A DNA stretch of 64,000 nucleotides from Pseudomonas putida. GTDB lineage: Bacteria; Pseudomonadota; Gammaproteobacteria; Pseudomonadales; Pseudomonadaceae. Made by a program: the position numbers and the translations under genes. Each line of letters opens with the position of its first letter. The first letter of the stretch is position 1. Of this stretch, positions 9,256-18,036 are shown one piece after another. The stretch lies in assembly GCF_030159595.1 (NCBI RefSeq), contig NZ_BSKJ01000002.1, positions 124,001 through 188,000 on the forward strand, in the 5' to 3' direction. Below the pieces are notes generated by a model. That model saw nothing but the letters and a program-made list of their open reading frames with translations, had not been told where the DNA came from and ran no database searches.

Positions 9256-9420
9256 CAGGAATTGTCGTCCGTGCTCGGCACTTGTGGCGCCGGCTCACCT
9301 CACACCCTCTTCTGGAAGGTGTGTAGCCCGGGGGCCTGCGGATCCTGTTGGATGGCTGGCCGCGACCGCCCGCCTAGGGCGCGTCGCCGTGGACTGATGT
9401 CCGGGCAGTGATTCTGTGGA
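9230..9420 (-). ncRNA. candidate leftward small RNA
   Basis: The terminator at 9228-9255 implies a leftward transcript beginning somewhere between it and about 9500. The stretch has several short self-complementary blocks: CACACC/GGTGTG near 9300-9325, GGCGCCACAAGTGCC near 9274-9290 and CGCCCTAGGCGGGCG near 9368-9382. I cannot match it to a known Pseudomonas sRNA from memory, and the 5' end is a guess. RNA-seq or a covariance search would decide. Confidence 0.3.
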
Positions 9421-9540
9421 TAAAGATACCGGACAGGTTGCGACAGAGGATTGCGAAGATTGCTCGGATAAATAGCACTTGCGCAATTTTTCACCCTGGA
9501 TTGATAATTCGCCGCAATACGAACAGAAAAGGCAAATGCC

Positions 9541-10017
9541 ATGAGCAAACTTGACCGCTACGACCTGAGCATCCTCGCCGAATTGCAGCGCGATGCGCGC
9601 ATCTCCAACCAGGAGCTGGCCGAACGCATCGGCCTGTCGCCTTCGCCATGCTCGCGTCGGGTCAAGCAACTGGAGGACGATGGCTACATCTCGCGCCAGG
9701 TGGCCCTGCTCGACCGCAAGAAACTGGGCCTGAGCCTGACCGCCTATGTGCTGATCGGCATGGACCGCCACACCCCGGAGCGCTTCGAAACGTTCGAGGC
9801 GGCCATCCGCAACCTGCCGCAGGTGCTTGAATGCAGCCTGGTCACCGGCATGGATGCCGACTACCAGCTGAAAGTGGTGGTGCCCGACATGGACCACTAC
9901 CAGAAACTGCTTCTAGGCAGCCTGACCCGTATCGACGGCGTCACCAGCGTGCGCTCGAGCTTCGTGCTCAACCAGGTATTGGCCAGCACCGAGCTGCCAT
10001 TGACCCACCTGCGTTAA
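9541..10017 (+). CDS. Lrp/AsnC family transcriptional regulator
   Basis: 158 residues, the standard Lrp/AsnC size. The N-terminal helix-turn-helix covers about residues 5-55 (ILAELQRDARISNQELAERIGLSPSPCSRRVKQLE). The C-terminal RAM ligand-binding domain covers about 65-150 (VLECSLVTGMDADYQLKVVVPD). Such proteins sense amino acids and often regulate themselves. The closest positional equivalent is P. aeruginosa PA3965. It is followed 54 bases later by the DUF2788 gene; repeated TTGCG words upstream may be binding sites. Confidence 0.9.
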   Translation: MSKLDRYDLSILAELQRDARISNQELAERIGLSPSPCSRRVKQLEDDGYISRQVALLDRKKLGLSLTAYVLIGMDRHTPERFETFEAAIRNLPQVLECSLVTGMDADYQLKVVVPDMDHYQKLLLGSLTRIDGVTSVRSSFVLNQVLASTELPLTHLR

Positions 10018-10071
10018 TCGCTCACGCCAGCAGGCGTATAATCGAACGCTCAACCCGCCAGGAGAACACCG

Positions 10072-10275
10072 ATGGATCCCGCCGTATTCGAAGAATGGAT
10101 GATGATCATCCTGGTTACCGTGCTGATCGGTTTCATGGGCTTCATCGTCTGGGACCTGGCGAAAAAGTCCAAGGCCGGGAAGTTCGGTACGCTGATCCTG
10201 TTCTTCGTGCTGGGGCTCGGGGTGCTGGCCTTTATCATCAAGAGCGTGGTGGTGGGGTTCCTGGAAGGGGTGTAG
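10072..10275 (+). CDS. DUF2788 small membrane protein
   Basis: 67 residues with two membrane segments: about residues 7-26 (MMIILVTVLIGFMGFIVWDL) and about 40-63 (GTLILFFVLGLGVLAFIIK). A basic loop AKKSKAGK lies between. A clear AGGAG precedes the ATG by eight bases. This is the DUF2788 family of Pseudomonas and relatives; the function is unknown. It sits three bases from the convergent end of rluE. Confidence 0.75.
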   Translation: MDPAVFEEWMMIILVTVLIGFMGFIVWDLAKKSKAGKFGTLILFFVLGLGVLAFIIKSVVVGFLEGV

Positions 10276-10278
10276 GCC

Positions 10279-10929
10279 TCAGGAATGCCGGGAGCGCTGT
10301 AGTTTCGGTGCCACTTCGCGCCAACAGCCCTGCTCCAGCCCATCCAGCGCCCAATCCCCGATCCGCACACGCACCAGACGCAAGGTCGGCAACCCCACCG
10401 CCGCCGTCATCCGCCGCACCTGGCGGTTACGCCCTTCGCGGATCACCAGCTCCAGCCAGCTGGTCGGCACGCTCTTGCGAAACCGTACCGGCGGGTTGCG
10501 CGGCCACAGCTCGGGTTCATCCAGCCGCCGTGCCTCGGCAGGCAAGGTAGGCCCATCGTTCAGCTCCACGCCATCACGCAAGCGCTGCAACTGCTCGTCG
10601 CTCGGTTCACCCTCCACCTGCACCCAATACGTCTTGGCCAGCTTGTGCTTGGGGTCGGCAATGCGCGCCTGCAGCCCACCATCGTTGGTCAGCAGCAACA
10701 AGCCTTCACTGTCACGGTCCAGCCGCCCTGCCGGGTACACACCCGGTATGTCGATGTAATCCTTGAGCGTCGCGCGCCCGTCGCCGTCGCTGAACTGGGT
10801 CAGCACGTCGAACGGTTTGTTGAACAGGATCAGGCGCGGCTCGGCCGGTGGCGCCTTCGGCTGGCGACGTGGGCCGGCGGCAGGCCGCGCCTGGGGGTGG
10901 CGCGGCTTGTTACGGGGTGGCAGTGACAT
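10279..10929 (-). CDS. rluE: 23S rRNA pseudouridine synthase RluE
   Basis: 216 residues. After a basic, Pro-rich N-terminal tail (about 30 residues) comes an RsuA/RluB/E/F-type catalytic domain: [14 protein letters not shown], then the catalytic-Asp motif [19 protein letters not shown] (Asp in GRLD). The conserved C-terminal [14 protein letters not shown] follows. It lacks an S4 domain, as does E. coli RluE, which makes pseudouridine 2457 in 23S rRNA. It lies seven bases downstream of amn on the same strand. Confidence 0.88.
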   Translation of the reverse strand: MSLPPRNKPRHPQARPAAGPRRQPKAPPAEPRLILFNKPFDVLTQFSDGDGRATLKDYIDIPGVYPAGRLDRDSEGLLLLTNDGGLQARIADPKHKLAKTYWVQVEGEPSDEQLQRLRDGVELNDGPTLPAEARRLDEPELWPRNPPVRFRKSVPTSWLELVIREGRNRQVRRMTAAVGLPTLRLVRVRIGDWALDGLEQGCWREVAPKLQRSRHS

Positions 10930-10935
10930 GGATCC

Positions 10936-12399
10936 TCAGCGGAACGGCGGCTCATCGAAGCTGCGCAGTTTACGCGAGTGCAGCGAGTTGAGCTCGGTGC
11001 GCAGCAGGTCGAGGGCGGCAATACCGATCTTCAGGTGCTGGCTGACCGCCCGGTTGTAGAAGGCGTTGGCCGAGCCCGGCAGCTTGATCTCGCTATGCAG
11101 CGGCTTGTCGGACACACACAGCAAGGTGCCGTACGGCACACGCAGGCGGTAACCCTGGGCGGCGATGGTACCGCTTTCCATGTCCACCGCCACGGCACGC
11201 GACAGGTTGATGAGCGGGCGTTCCTGAGCCCAGCGCAGCTCCCAGTTGCGGTCGTCGTAGGTCAGCACGGTGCCGGTGCGCAGGCGCTTCTTCAACTGTT
11301 CGCCACGCTCGCCGGTAACCTGCGCAGCCGCTTCCTGCAAGGCCAGCTGCACTTCGGCCAGGGCCGGAATCGGGATGTTCGGCGGCACCACCCGGTCGAG
11401 AATGCCGTCACGGCGCATGTAGGCGTGGGCCAGCACATAGTCGCCGATGGTTTGCGATTGCCGCAGCCCGCCGCAGTGCCCGATCATCAGCCAGCAGTGC
11501 GGGCGCAGCACGGCCAGGTGGTCGGTGATGTTCTTGGCGTTGGACGGGCCGACACCGATGTTGACCAAGGTAACGCCGTCGCCGTCGGCGGCGATCAGGT
11601 GGTAGGCCGGCATCTGGTAGCGGTGCCAGATCACGCTGGCGACCAAGGCCTGGGTTTCACCGTGGTCCATGGCTTTTTCGATCACCACGTTGCCCGGCAG
11701 CACCATGCGCACGAAGCGCGGGTCGTCGCGAAGTTGTTCAAGACCGTGGCTGATGAACTGGTCGACATAACGGTGGTAGTTGGTCAGCAGGATCCACGGC
11801 TGCACATGGCGCCAGTCGCTGCCGGTGTAGTGCACCAGGCGGCGCAGCGAAAAGTCGACGCGCGCGGCGTCGAACAGCGCCAGCGGAAAAATTTCGGCAC
11901 GGTCCCAGTCGTACAGGCCATCGGCGATGTTGTCGGTGGCGGCCGACAGGTCGGTGCTAGGGAACACCCGCGCCAGCTGCGCGGCGGTGATGCCGCTGCC
12001 GGCCAGTTCGTCGCCCTGGTCGACCACATAAGGGTACGGAATGTTCTGCTCGCTGATGCCCACCTCTACCGTGACGGTGTAGTCGTGCATCAGTGGGCGC
12101 AACTGCTCCAGCAGGTAGCCACGGAACGCGGCGGGCTGGGTGACGGTGACGCTGTAAGTGCCCGCCACCTGCACCTTGGCGTAGGCCCGCGTGGTGGCGG
12201 CGACCTCACCGTGGCTGTGATAAGTCAGGCGCAGTGCCGGGTAGCGGAACAGGTCGCGCTCTTCGGCGCCTGGCTCGGTACGGTCCTTCAGGTAACGCTT
12301 GAGGGCCTGGCTAAGGGCCCCGGTGGCCTGTTCATGCAGGGCCGCCAGACGGTCGACGGCCTGTTCGGGGGTATCAACGACTACAAAAGCGTGGCTCAC
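10936..12399 (-). CDS. amn: AMP nucleosidase
   Basis: 487 residues, against about 484 for E. coli Amn. The enzyme splits AMP into adenine and ribose 5-phosphate and helps balance adenylate pools. The N-terminal domain spans about residues 1-190. The C-terminal phosphorylase-like domain carries the ribose-phosphate and base pocket, including NIGVGPSNAKNITDHLAVLRP, GHCGGLR and the late acidic VDMESGTIAAQGYR motif. P. aeruginosa PA3970 is in the equivalent place. Leftward, followed by rluE. Confidence 0.95.
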   Translation of the reverse strand: MSHAFVVVDTPEQAVDRLAALHEQATGALSQALKRYLKDRTEPGAEERDLFRYPALRLTYHSHGEVAATTRAYAKVQVAGTYSVTVTQPAAFRGYLLEQLRPLMHDYTVTVEVGISEQNIPYPYVVDQGDELAGSGITAAQLARVFPSTDLSAATDNIADGLYDWDRAEIFPLALFDAARVDFSLRRLVHYTGSDWRHVQPWILLTNYHRYVDQFISHGLEQLRDDPRFVRMVLPGNVVIEKAMDHGETQALVASVIWHRYQMPAYHLIAADGDGVTLVNIGVGPSNAKNITDHLAVLRPHCWLMIGHCGGLRQSQTIGDYVLAHAYMRRDGILDRVVPPNIPIPALAEVQLALQEAAAQVTGERGEQLKKRLRTGTVLTYDDRNWELRWAQERPLINLSRAVAVDMESGTIAAQGYRLRVPYGTLLCVSDKPLHSEIKLPGSANAFYNRAVSQHLKIGIAALDLLRTELNSLHSRKLRSFDEPPFR

Positions 12400-12483
12400 A
12401 CTGTGCTTCCTGTCTGGACATGCATGTGAACCATCTTGCCTGCCTTCTTGGGTAAATACATCCCCATTGATCGGTGTTGGCTG

Positions 12484-12503
12484 CTTCGCGGGTAAATCCC
12501 GGC
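12484..12503. repeat. degenerate single REP-like half site
   Basis: The words GCTTCGCGGGTAAATCCC resemble one arm of the paired REP elements elsewhere in the window, but no inverted partner is present. It sits in the 104-base gap between aidB and amn. Confidence 0.4.
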
Positions 12504-14156
12504 TCAGCCACCCCAGGCTGGCGTAGCCCTTGCCACCAATGCCTCCACATCCACACCGCGTGGCAACGCCCCATAGACCCGCCCTCCCCCCGCCAGCCGG
12601 CTACCGATAAAGGCATCACTGACCACCGCATTCCCCGCTTCCAGCAACAGCTTGGCCTGCAACGCCAGAGCAATATCCTCGGTCAACTGTCGCGCCCGGT
12701 ACTGCATGTCGCCTGTATCGGCAAACGCCCCCTTGAGGTTCCCGATGTGCGCTGCCAACCGTGGGTCACCATGCCCGTCACCCAGTTCGGCGAACAGCGC
12801 ATCGAGCACGCCCGGCTCCTTGGACAGGGCCCGCAGCACATCCAGGCACTGCACATTGCCTGAGCCTTCCCAGGTCGAGTTGACCGGCGCTTCGCGGTAC
12901 AGCCTCGGCAGGATACTGTCCTCCACATAACCGGCGCCGCCCAGGCATTCAGCAGCCTCGTTGATCATGGCCGGCGCACGCTTGCAGATCCAGTACTTGC
13001 CCACGGCCGTTACCAACCGGGCGAAATGCGCCTGTTGCGGGTCGTCGAGCTGTTCCAGTGCCTGCCCCATGCGCAGGCTCAGGGCCAGCGCGGCTTCGCT
13101 TTCCAGCGCCAGGTCGGCCAGCACGTTCTGCATCAGCGGTTGTTCGCTCAGCACCCGACCACCGACCTTGCGGTGCGCGCAGTGGTGGCTGGCCTGGGTC
13201 AGTGCCTGACGCATCAAGGCGCTGGAACCGACCATGCAGTCGAATCGGGTCATGGCCACCATCTCGATGATGGTCGGCACACCCCGCCCCTCTTCCCCGA
13301 TCATCCACGCCAGCGCACCCCGGAACTCCACTTCGCTGGAGGCGTTGGAGCTATTGCCCAACTTGTTCTTCAGCCGCTGGATATAGAACTGGTTACGGTT
13401 GTCGTCCGGCCGGTGGCGCGGCAGCAGGAAGCAGCTCAGGCCTTTCTCGGTCTGAGCCAGGGTAAGGAAGGCATCGCACATGGGCGCAGAGCAGAACCAC
13501 TTGTGCCCGACCAGCTCGTAGGGCTGGCCCGGCCCTGCGGCGCCCACCGGATACGCCCGCGTGGTATTGGCCCGCACATCGGTGCCGCCCTGCTTCTCGG
13601 TCATGGCCATGCCCAGGGTGACCCCGGCCTTGTGCCGGTCGCCGACGTTGCGCGGGTCATATTCGCAGGCCAGGATTTTCGGCAGCCAGTATTCGGCCAG
13701 CTCGGGCTGCAGGCGCAACGCCGGCACGGCGGCGAAGGTCATGGTCAGCGGGCAGCCGGTACCGGCTTCGGCCTGGCTGTGCAGGTAGGTCATCGAAGCC
13801 CGCGCCACATGGGCGCCAGCGCGGGGCTCAGCCCACGGCAGCGAAGGCAGGCCGTGCTCGACGGCGGTGCGCATCAATTCATGGTAGGCCGGGTGGAATT
13901 CGACCAAGTCGATGCGATGGCCATAGCGGTCGTGGCTGATGAATTCTGGTTTGTGTGCGTTGGCCAGGAAGCCGGCCTGCATCAGCGGGCCGCCAGCCAA
14001 GGCACCGTAGGCATCGATCCGCGACTCGGCCCAGCCTGCGCCGAAACGCCGTGACCATTCTTGCAATGGCAGGTCGAGGCGGTACAGGTTGGCACCGTCG
14101 AGGGACGGCGGCTGGTTGGTGACTTCGTGGGTTTCAGCGTACTGGTGCAGGTTCAT
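12504..14156 (-). CDS. acyl-CoA dehydrogenase, AidB family
   Basis: 550 residues, slightly longer than E. coli AidB (541). AidB-type features are an N-terminal extension (RLDLPLQEWSRRFGAGWAES), the FAD/acyl site GMAMTEKQGGTDV (about residues 183-195), WFCSAPMCD and the signature ECLGGAGYVEDSILPRLYREAPVNSTWEGSGNVQCLDVL read in two adjoining parts. The equivalent acidic residue lies in the WEGSGN loop. AidB is linked to the adaptive response to alkylation and binds DNA. Whether this copy is a real acyl-CoA dehydrogenase is not shown. Positional match to P. aeruginosa PA3972. Confidence 0.85.
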   Translation of the reverse strand: MNLHQYAETHEVTNQPPSLDGANLYRLDLPLQEWSRRFGAGWAESRIDAYGALAGGPLMQAGFLANAHKPEFISHDRYGHRIDLVEFHPAYHELMRTAVEHGLPSLPWAEPRAGAHVARASMTYLHSQAEAGTGCPLTMTFAAVPALRLQPELAEYWLPKILACEYDPRNVGDRHKAGVTLGMAMTEKQGGTDVRANTTRAYPVGAAGPGQPYELVGHKWFCSAPMCDAFLTLAQTEKGLSCFLLPRHRPDDNRNQFYIQRLKNKLGNSSNASSEVEFRGALAWMIGEEGRGVPTIIEMVAMTRFDCMVGSSALMRQALTQASHHCAHRKVGGRVLSEQPLMQNVLADLALESEAALALSLRMGQALEQLDDPQQAHFARLVTAVGKYWICKRAPAMINEAAECLGGAGYVEDSILPRLYREAPVNSTWEGSGNVQCLDVLRALSKEPGVLDALFAELGDGHGDPRLAAHIGNLKGAFADTGDMQYRARQLTEDIALALQAKLLLEAGNAVVSDAFIGSRLAGGGRVYGALPRGVDVEALVARATPAWGG

Positions 14157-14213
14157 CGGGGGCTCCTGGATCCGGGTAGGCTTGAGAGACCCAGTGAAGC
14201 ACCGCTTACGGGG

Positions 14214-14237
14214 TAGTCAAAGGGGCAATAATGACTA
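14214..14237. promoter_or_regulatory. candidate operator upstream of the aidB-type gene
   Basis: A perfect six-base inverted repeat TAGTCA...TGACTA with a 12-base spacer lies about 60 bases upstream of the aidB-type start, in the 175-base gap after ladS. It is AT-richer than its surroundings and fits a dimeric regulator site. The binding protein is unknown. Confidence 0.3.
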
Positions 14238-14331
14238 AACGTGTGGCGGGGGTGGCGCATGTCTTGGGAAGGCGTCAGGGCTGACAGGTGCTTGCCACAA
14301 CACATTCAGCGCCTGACCAAAGGCCATGCCA

Positions 14332-16320
14332 TCAAAGCGAGCGCCGCGTCTGCAGGATATTCGGGCTCATCTGCACCTGCGAAATCGCCATGTTCAAACT
14401 CAACTCGAACCGGCTCCCCAACCCGCGCGTCGACTCATGCGCCAACCTGGCGCCCAGCAATTCCCCCATCTGCCGGCAGATCGATAAGCCAATCCCCAGG
14501 CCGCCATAGCGCCGGGTCATCGAACCGTCGACCTGGAAGAACCGCTGGTACAGGGTCGACTGCTCCAGGTCATCGAAACCGATGCCGCTGTCGCTGACCG
14601 TAAAGGTCAACGCCAGATCACCCGGCCCCACCCGGCGGCCGCGCACCTGGATCATCACCCCGCCCTGGTGGGTGAACTTCAAGCCGTTGTCCACCAGGCA
14701 CCCCAGGCAGCGCACCAGCTTCTGCCCATCGCCCTCCAGCGCATCCGGCAGGTCAGCCGGAATGTCCAGGCTCAGGTACAAGCCTTTGCCCAGGGCCTGC
14801 CCTGCATAACCGGCGCGCAAGCCCTGCAGCAGCGTGCGCAGGCTGAACGGCACTGGCTGCGCCCGCAGGCGGCCGGCCTGCAGTTCGGACAGGGTGAGAA
14901 TGGCGTCGACCATGTCCATCATGCCTTGGGCCGACCCCACCGCCGTGCGGTGGTACTGGGCCATTTCAGCCTCCATCGGCAGGGTGTGCATCAGTTCCAG
15001 CGAACCTATCACCCCATTCATCGGGGTACGCAGCTCATGGGTCACACTCGCCAGGAACTCGTCCTTCAGGCGGTTGCTCCTGGCCAATTGCAAGTTCAAC
15101 TGCTCCAGCGTCCGCCCGGTGTCGCGCAACGTTTGCGCCTGCTGCTCGCGCAGGCTGTTGATGCGGTCGGCCAACGCCAGCGACAGCAATGCCACTTCCA
15201 GCGCCGAACCCAGTTGGCTGGCATACATGGTGATGAACACGTTCGGCAGGTAGCCCAGCACCATCAGGGTATTGACCAGGCCACCGAGCAGGAACGCCGT
15301 CCAGGCGATGATGAACCAGCGCGCCACGCGCAAGCCACGCCACCAGGCGTACAACCCGGCGCTGAAGATGCTCACGGTGAACAGCAACGCCAGCAGCGTG
15401 GCCATGCGCAGGGCAATGCCGTAGGGCATGCACACCGCCATTACCATGACCAGCGCGCCGCCCAGCATCAGCAACTGCAGCAACCGGTCGAAACCACGGC
15501 TGATGTTGCCCAGTTGCAGGAAGTGCCGGGCGAACTGGCAACCGAACAAACCTGCCGCGCCAATGAACAGCGGTGTCGAGGCATTCGCCCACCAGGGGCT
15601 GTCCGGCCAGAAGTAGGCCACACCCGCACCGTTCACCGACACCTGATAGAAACCGAACGAGGCGATATAGAGGATGTAGTAGAGGTAGCTGACGTCCCGC
15701 ACACTCAGGTAGATGAACAGGTTGTACACCAGCATCACCAACAGCACGCCGTAGATCATCCCCAGCACATACAGGCGCGTGGGTTGCTCTTCCATGTAGG
15801 CTTCGGGGGACCACAGCGCCAGCGGCGCCTGCACCGAACCCTGGCTGTGCAGCCGCAGGTAAGCGGTGGTCACCTCGCCTGGCGGCAACTGTAGTCCGAA
15901 CAGGTAGTTGTTCTGCCGAATCTGCCGGCTGTCATAGGGCAATGCGTCGCCGGTGCGCTGGGCCAGATGGTAGCCGCCATGGCCGTCAGACAGGTACAGC
16001 TCGAGGTGGTCCAGTGGCGGATAGGCCAGCTCCAGCAGCCATTGCCGTGGGGCCGCGTTTGACGCTGCAACGGGGCGCAACTCAACCTTGAGCCAGAACA
16101 CCGAGGTGGAGTAACCGGCGTTCAGCACCTCTTCTTGGTGGGGGCGGAAATGTTGGGCGAACCCGGGGGCGCTGACTTGGGCGATACTGGCACTGCCATC
16201 GAGGTCTTCATAAACCTGCATGGCCTTGCCCAGTGGAAGATGCCGGGTAGCGTCGTCGAAATCGACCGCTCCGGCCAGCACGGGCAGCAAGCCCAGAAGC
16301 ACAATCAGCAAATAGCGCAT
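14332..16320 (-). CDS. ladS: sensor histidine kinase LadS, without receiver domain
   Basis: 662 residues. In order: signal peptide (1-18), periplasmic 7TMR-DISM extracellular domain (about 22-170), seven membrane segments (about 183-390), HisKA with the phospho-His at 428 (ASVTHELRTP), and HATPase with N-box LVDNGLKF (542-549), DSGIGFD (577-583) and GLGIGLSI (607-614). The protein ends about 45 residues later at QTRRSL. P. aeruginosa LadS (PA3974), also located between the acyl-CoA dehydrogenase gene and thiD, carries a C-terminal receiver; none is visible here in any frame before the next gene. LadS promotes GacS signalling toward the sessile state. The ladS name rests on architecture and synteny. 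Confidence 0.82.
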   Translation of the reverse strand: MRYLLIVLLGLLPVLAGAVDFDDATRHLPLGKAMQVYEDLDGSASIAQVSAPGFAQHFRPHQEEVLNAGYSTSVFWLKVELRPVAASNAAPRQWLLELAYPPLDHLELYLSDGHGGYHLAQRTGDALPYDSRQIRQNNYLFGLQLPPGEVTTAYLRLHSQGSVQAPLALWSPEAYMEEQPTRLYVLGMIYGVLLVMLVYNLFIYLSVRDVSYLYYILYIASFGFYQVSVNGAGVAYFWPDSPWWANASTPLFIGAAGLFGCQFARHFLQLGNISRGFDRLLQLLMLGGALVMVMAVCMPYGIALRMATLLALLFTVSIFSAGLYAWWRGLRVARWFIIAWTAFLLGGLVNTLMVLGYLPNVFITMYASQLGSALEVALLSLALADRINSLREQQAQTLRDTGRTLEQLNLQLARSNRLKDEFLASVTHELRTPMNGVIGSLELMHTLPMEAEMAQYHRTAVGSAQGMMDMVDAILTLSELQAGRLRAQPVPFSLRTLLQGLRAGYAGQALGKGLYLSLDIPADLPDALEGDGQKLVRCLGCLVDNGLKFTHQGGVMIQVRGRRVGPGDLALTFTVSDSGIGFDDLEQSTLYQRFFQVDGSMTRRYGGLGIGLSICRQMGELLGARLAHESTRGLGSRFELSLNMAISQVQMSPNILQTRRSL

Positions 16321-16512
16321 ACAGCCCCAGCATGGCCTGTCCGGTCGCGTCGCGGTAGCCTCCCATCCGTTTGAGACGACGTGATCCTGCAGAACCCGTT
16401 TGTCGAGTTATCCGAGCACTCTAGCATAGCTTCGCAACCTGGCAACCGGCCATATCAAAAACCAAAGAAAAGGCTCTAAATCAATGCTTTCAGAATGAAA
16501 GCGAATTCAAAT

Positions 16513-16528
16513 CTGACCGATCGATCAG
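16513..16528. promoter_or_regulatory. TetR-like palindrome upstream of thiD
   Basis: CTGACCGATCGATCAG is symmetric in 14 of 16 positions and lies 58 bases upstream of the thiD start, in the 265-base gap between the divergent ladS and thiD. The form TGACCGATC-type resembles TetR-family operators. No TetR gene is next to it here, although one (PA3973) sits near ladS in P. aeruginosa. Confidence 0.3.
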
Positions 16529-16585
16529 TAAAACTCGTTTGTCGGACGATCCGCCCAAACAGGTTTGGTGGTAAGCTCGCCGACC

Positions 16586-17383
16586 ATGAATACCTACAGC
16601 TCCCGCCCCGTTGTCCTCTGTCTCTCCGGCCACGACCCAAGTGGCGGCGCCGGCTTGCAGGCAGATATCGAAGCCCTGATCGCCCAAGGCTGTCACGCTG
16701 CACCCGCCGTGACCGCCCTGACCGTGCAGGATACCGTCAACGTTTCCGACTTCCGCGTGCTAGACCGCGAGTGGGTACTGGCCCAGGCCAATGCCGTGCT
16801 GGCCGACTCCACGGTGGCCGCCGTCAAGCTGGGCATGCTTGGCTCGATCGAGATGGTAGACACCGTCGCCGAGCTGCTGGCCGCCCACCCGCACCTGCCG
16901 CTGGTGTGCGACCCGGTGCTGCGTGCCGGTGGTGGTGGCCGCCTGGGCAAGGACGAAGTGGGCTATGCCCTGCGCGAACGCCTGCTGCCGCTGGCGACCA
17001 TCGCCACGCCGAACCTGCCCGAAGCGCGCATCCTTGCTGAGCTGCCCGAAGGCACCGCCGACGAGTGTGCCGAGAAACTGTTGCCGTTCTGTAGACACCT
17101 GCTGATTACCGGCGGTCACGGCGACGAAGACGAAATTCACAACCGCCTGTACACACAGGACGGCCAGCTCCACACCTGGACCTGCCAGCGCCTGCCGGGC
17201 AGCTACCACGGCTCGGGCTGCACCCTGGCCAGCGCCCTGGCCGGCCGCCTGGCCCTCGGCGAACAACTGGAAAGCGCCGTGCGCAGCGCCTTGGACTACA
17301 CCTGGCGCACCCTGCGTGACGCCGAACAGCTGGGTAAAGGCCAGTTCGTGCCACGCCGCCTGCCGCTGGATTTCTGCTCCTGA
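16586..17383 (+). CDS. thiD: hydroxymethylpyrimidine/phosphomethylpyrimidine kinase
   Basis: 265 residues from the ATG at 16586; an upstream in-frame TTG at 16565 is less likely because E. coli ThiD has a comparable length and N-terminus. It phosphorylates HMP and HMP-P in thiamine synthesis. The ribokinase-like fold shows [15 protein letters not shown] near the start. The phosphate/anion-hole motif [17 protein letters not shown] is near residue 220, with catalytic Cys in GSGC. First gene of thiD-thiE-hemL (gap 13 bases). No TPP riboswitch is visible in its leader. Confidence 0.93.
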   Translation: MNTYSSRPVVLCLSGHDPSGGAGLQADIEALIAQGCHAAPAVTALTVQDTVNVSDFRVLDREWVLAQANAVLADSTVAAVKLGMLGSIEMVDTVAELLAAHPHLPLVCDPVLRAGGGGRLGKDEVGYALRERLLPLATIATPNLPEARILAELPEGTADECAEKLLPFCRHLLITGGHGDEDEIHNRLYTQDGQLHTWTCQRLPGSYHGSGCTLASALAGRLALGEQLESAVRSALDYTWRTLRDAEQLGKGQFVPRRLPLDFCS

Positions 17384-17396
17384 TACGAGGCTTTCA

Positions 17397-18020
17397 ATGA
17401 AGCTACGCGGTCTGTACGCCATTACCGATGGCCAGCTACTTGCTGGCCGTTTCCTGTCCCATGTCGAGGCGGCACTGGAAGGCGGCGTGTGCCTGCTGCA
17501 GTACCGCGACAAAAGTGACGACGCGGCGCGCCGCCTGCGTGAAGCCGAAGCGCTGATGAAGCTCTGCGAGCGCTACGGCACCCAACTGCTCATCAACGAC
17601 GACGCCGAACTGGCCGCACGCCTGGGCGTCGGCGTGCACCTGGGCCAGACCGACGGCCCGCTGACCCCGGCCCGCGCCCTGCTCGGCCGCCAGGCGATCA
17701 TCGGCTCCACCTGCCACGCCAGCCTCGACCTGGCCGCCCAGGCCGCCAGCGAAGGCGCTAGTTATGTAGCCTTCGGCCGCTTCTTCAATTCCGTTACCAA
17801 GCCGGGCGCGTCCGCTGCCAACGTCGAACTGCTGGAGCAGGCGCGTGCCCAGGTAAAACTGCCGATTGCCGTGATCGGCGGCATCACCCTCGACAACGCC
17901 GCCCCGCTGGTCGCCCACGGCGCCGACCTGCTGGCGGTGATCCACGGCCTGTTCGGTGCCGACAGCGCGCAGGAAGTTACCCGCCGCGCCCGCGCCTTCA
18001 ACGCCTTGTTCGCATCCTGA
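17397..18020 (+). CDS. thiE: thiamine-phosphate synthase
   Basis: 207 residues from the ATG at 17397 (TACGAGG upstream), the usual ThiE length. It joins HMP-PP with thiazole phosphate to give thiamine phosphate. The TIM-barrel motifs are visible: [11 protein letters not shown] at the start, [31 protein letters not shown] with the Mg-binding acidic residues, then [14 protein letters not shown] and [22 protein letters not shown]. It follows thiD by 13 bases and precedes hemL by 16, so the three genes should share a transcript. Confidence 0.94.
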   Translation: MKLRGLYAITDGQLLAGRFLSHVEAALEGGVCLLQYRDKSDDAARRLREAEALMKLCERYGTQLLINDDAELAARLGVGVHLGQTDGPLTPARALLGRQAIIGSTCHASLDLAAQAASEGASYVAFGRFFNSVTKPGASAANVELLEQARAQVKLPIAVIGGITLDNAAPLVAHGADLLAVIHGLFGADSAQEVTRRARAFNALFAS

Positions 18021-18036
18021 TTTCGAGAGAACTTTC

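Larger units (their letters stand above)
9146..9540. other. 395-base intergenic region between DUF6515-type gene and lrp-type gene
   Basis: Divergent promoter region with no convincing reading frame. It holds a strong leftward terminator at 9228-9255 and several TTGCG/CGCAA words between about 9435 and 9520, just upstream of the Lrp-type gene, which could be its autoregulatory sites. A hairpin CACACC...GGTGTG sits near 9300-9325. The terminator position suggests a leftward small transcript (see separate entries). Operator and RNA calls here are inference. Confidence 0.4.

Noticed and set aside
16321..16585. TPP riboswitch before thiD
   Set aside because: I could not find the conserved THI-box pattern in the leader; regulation of thiD by TPP is not supported here.
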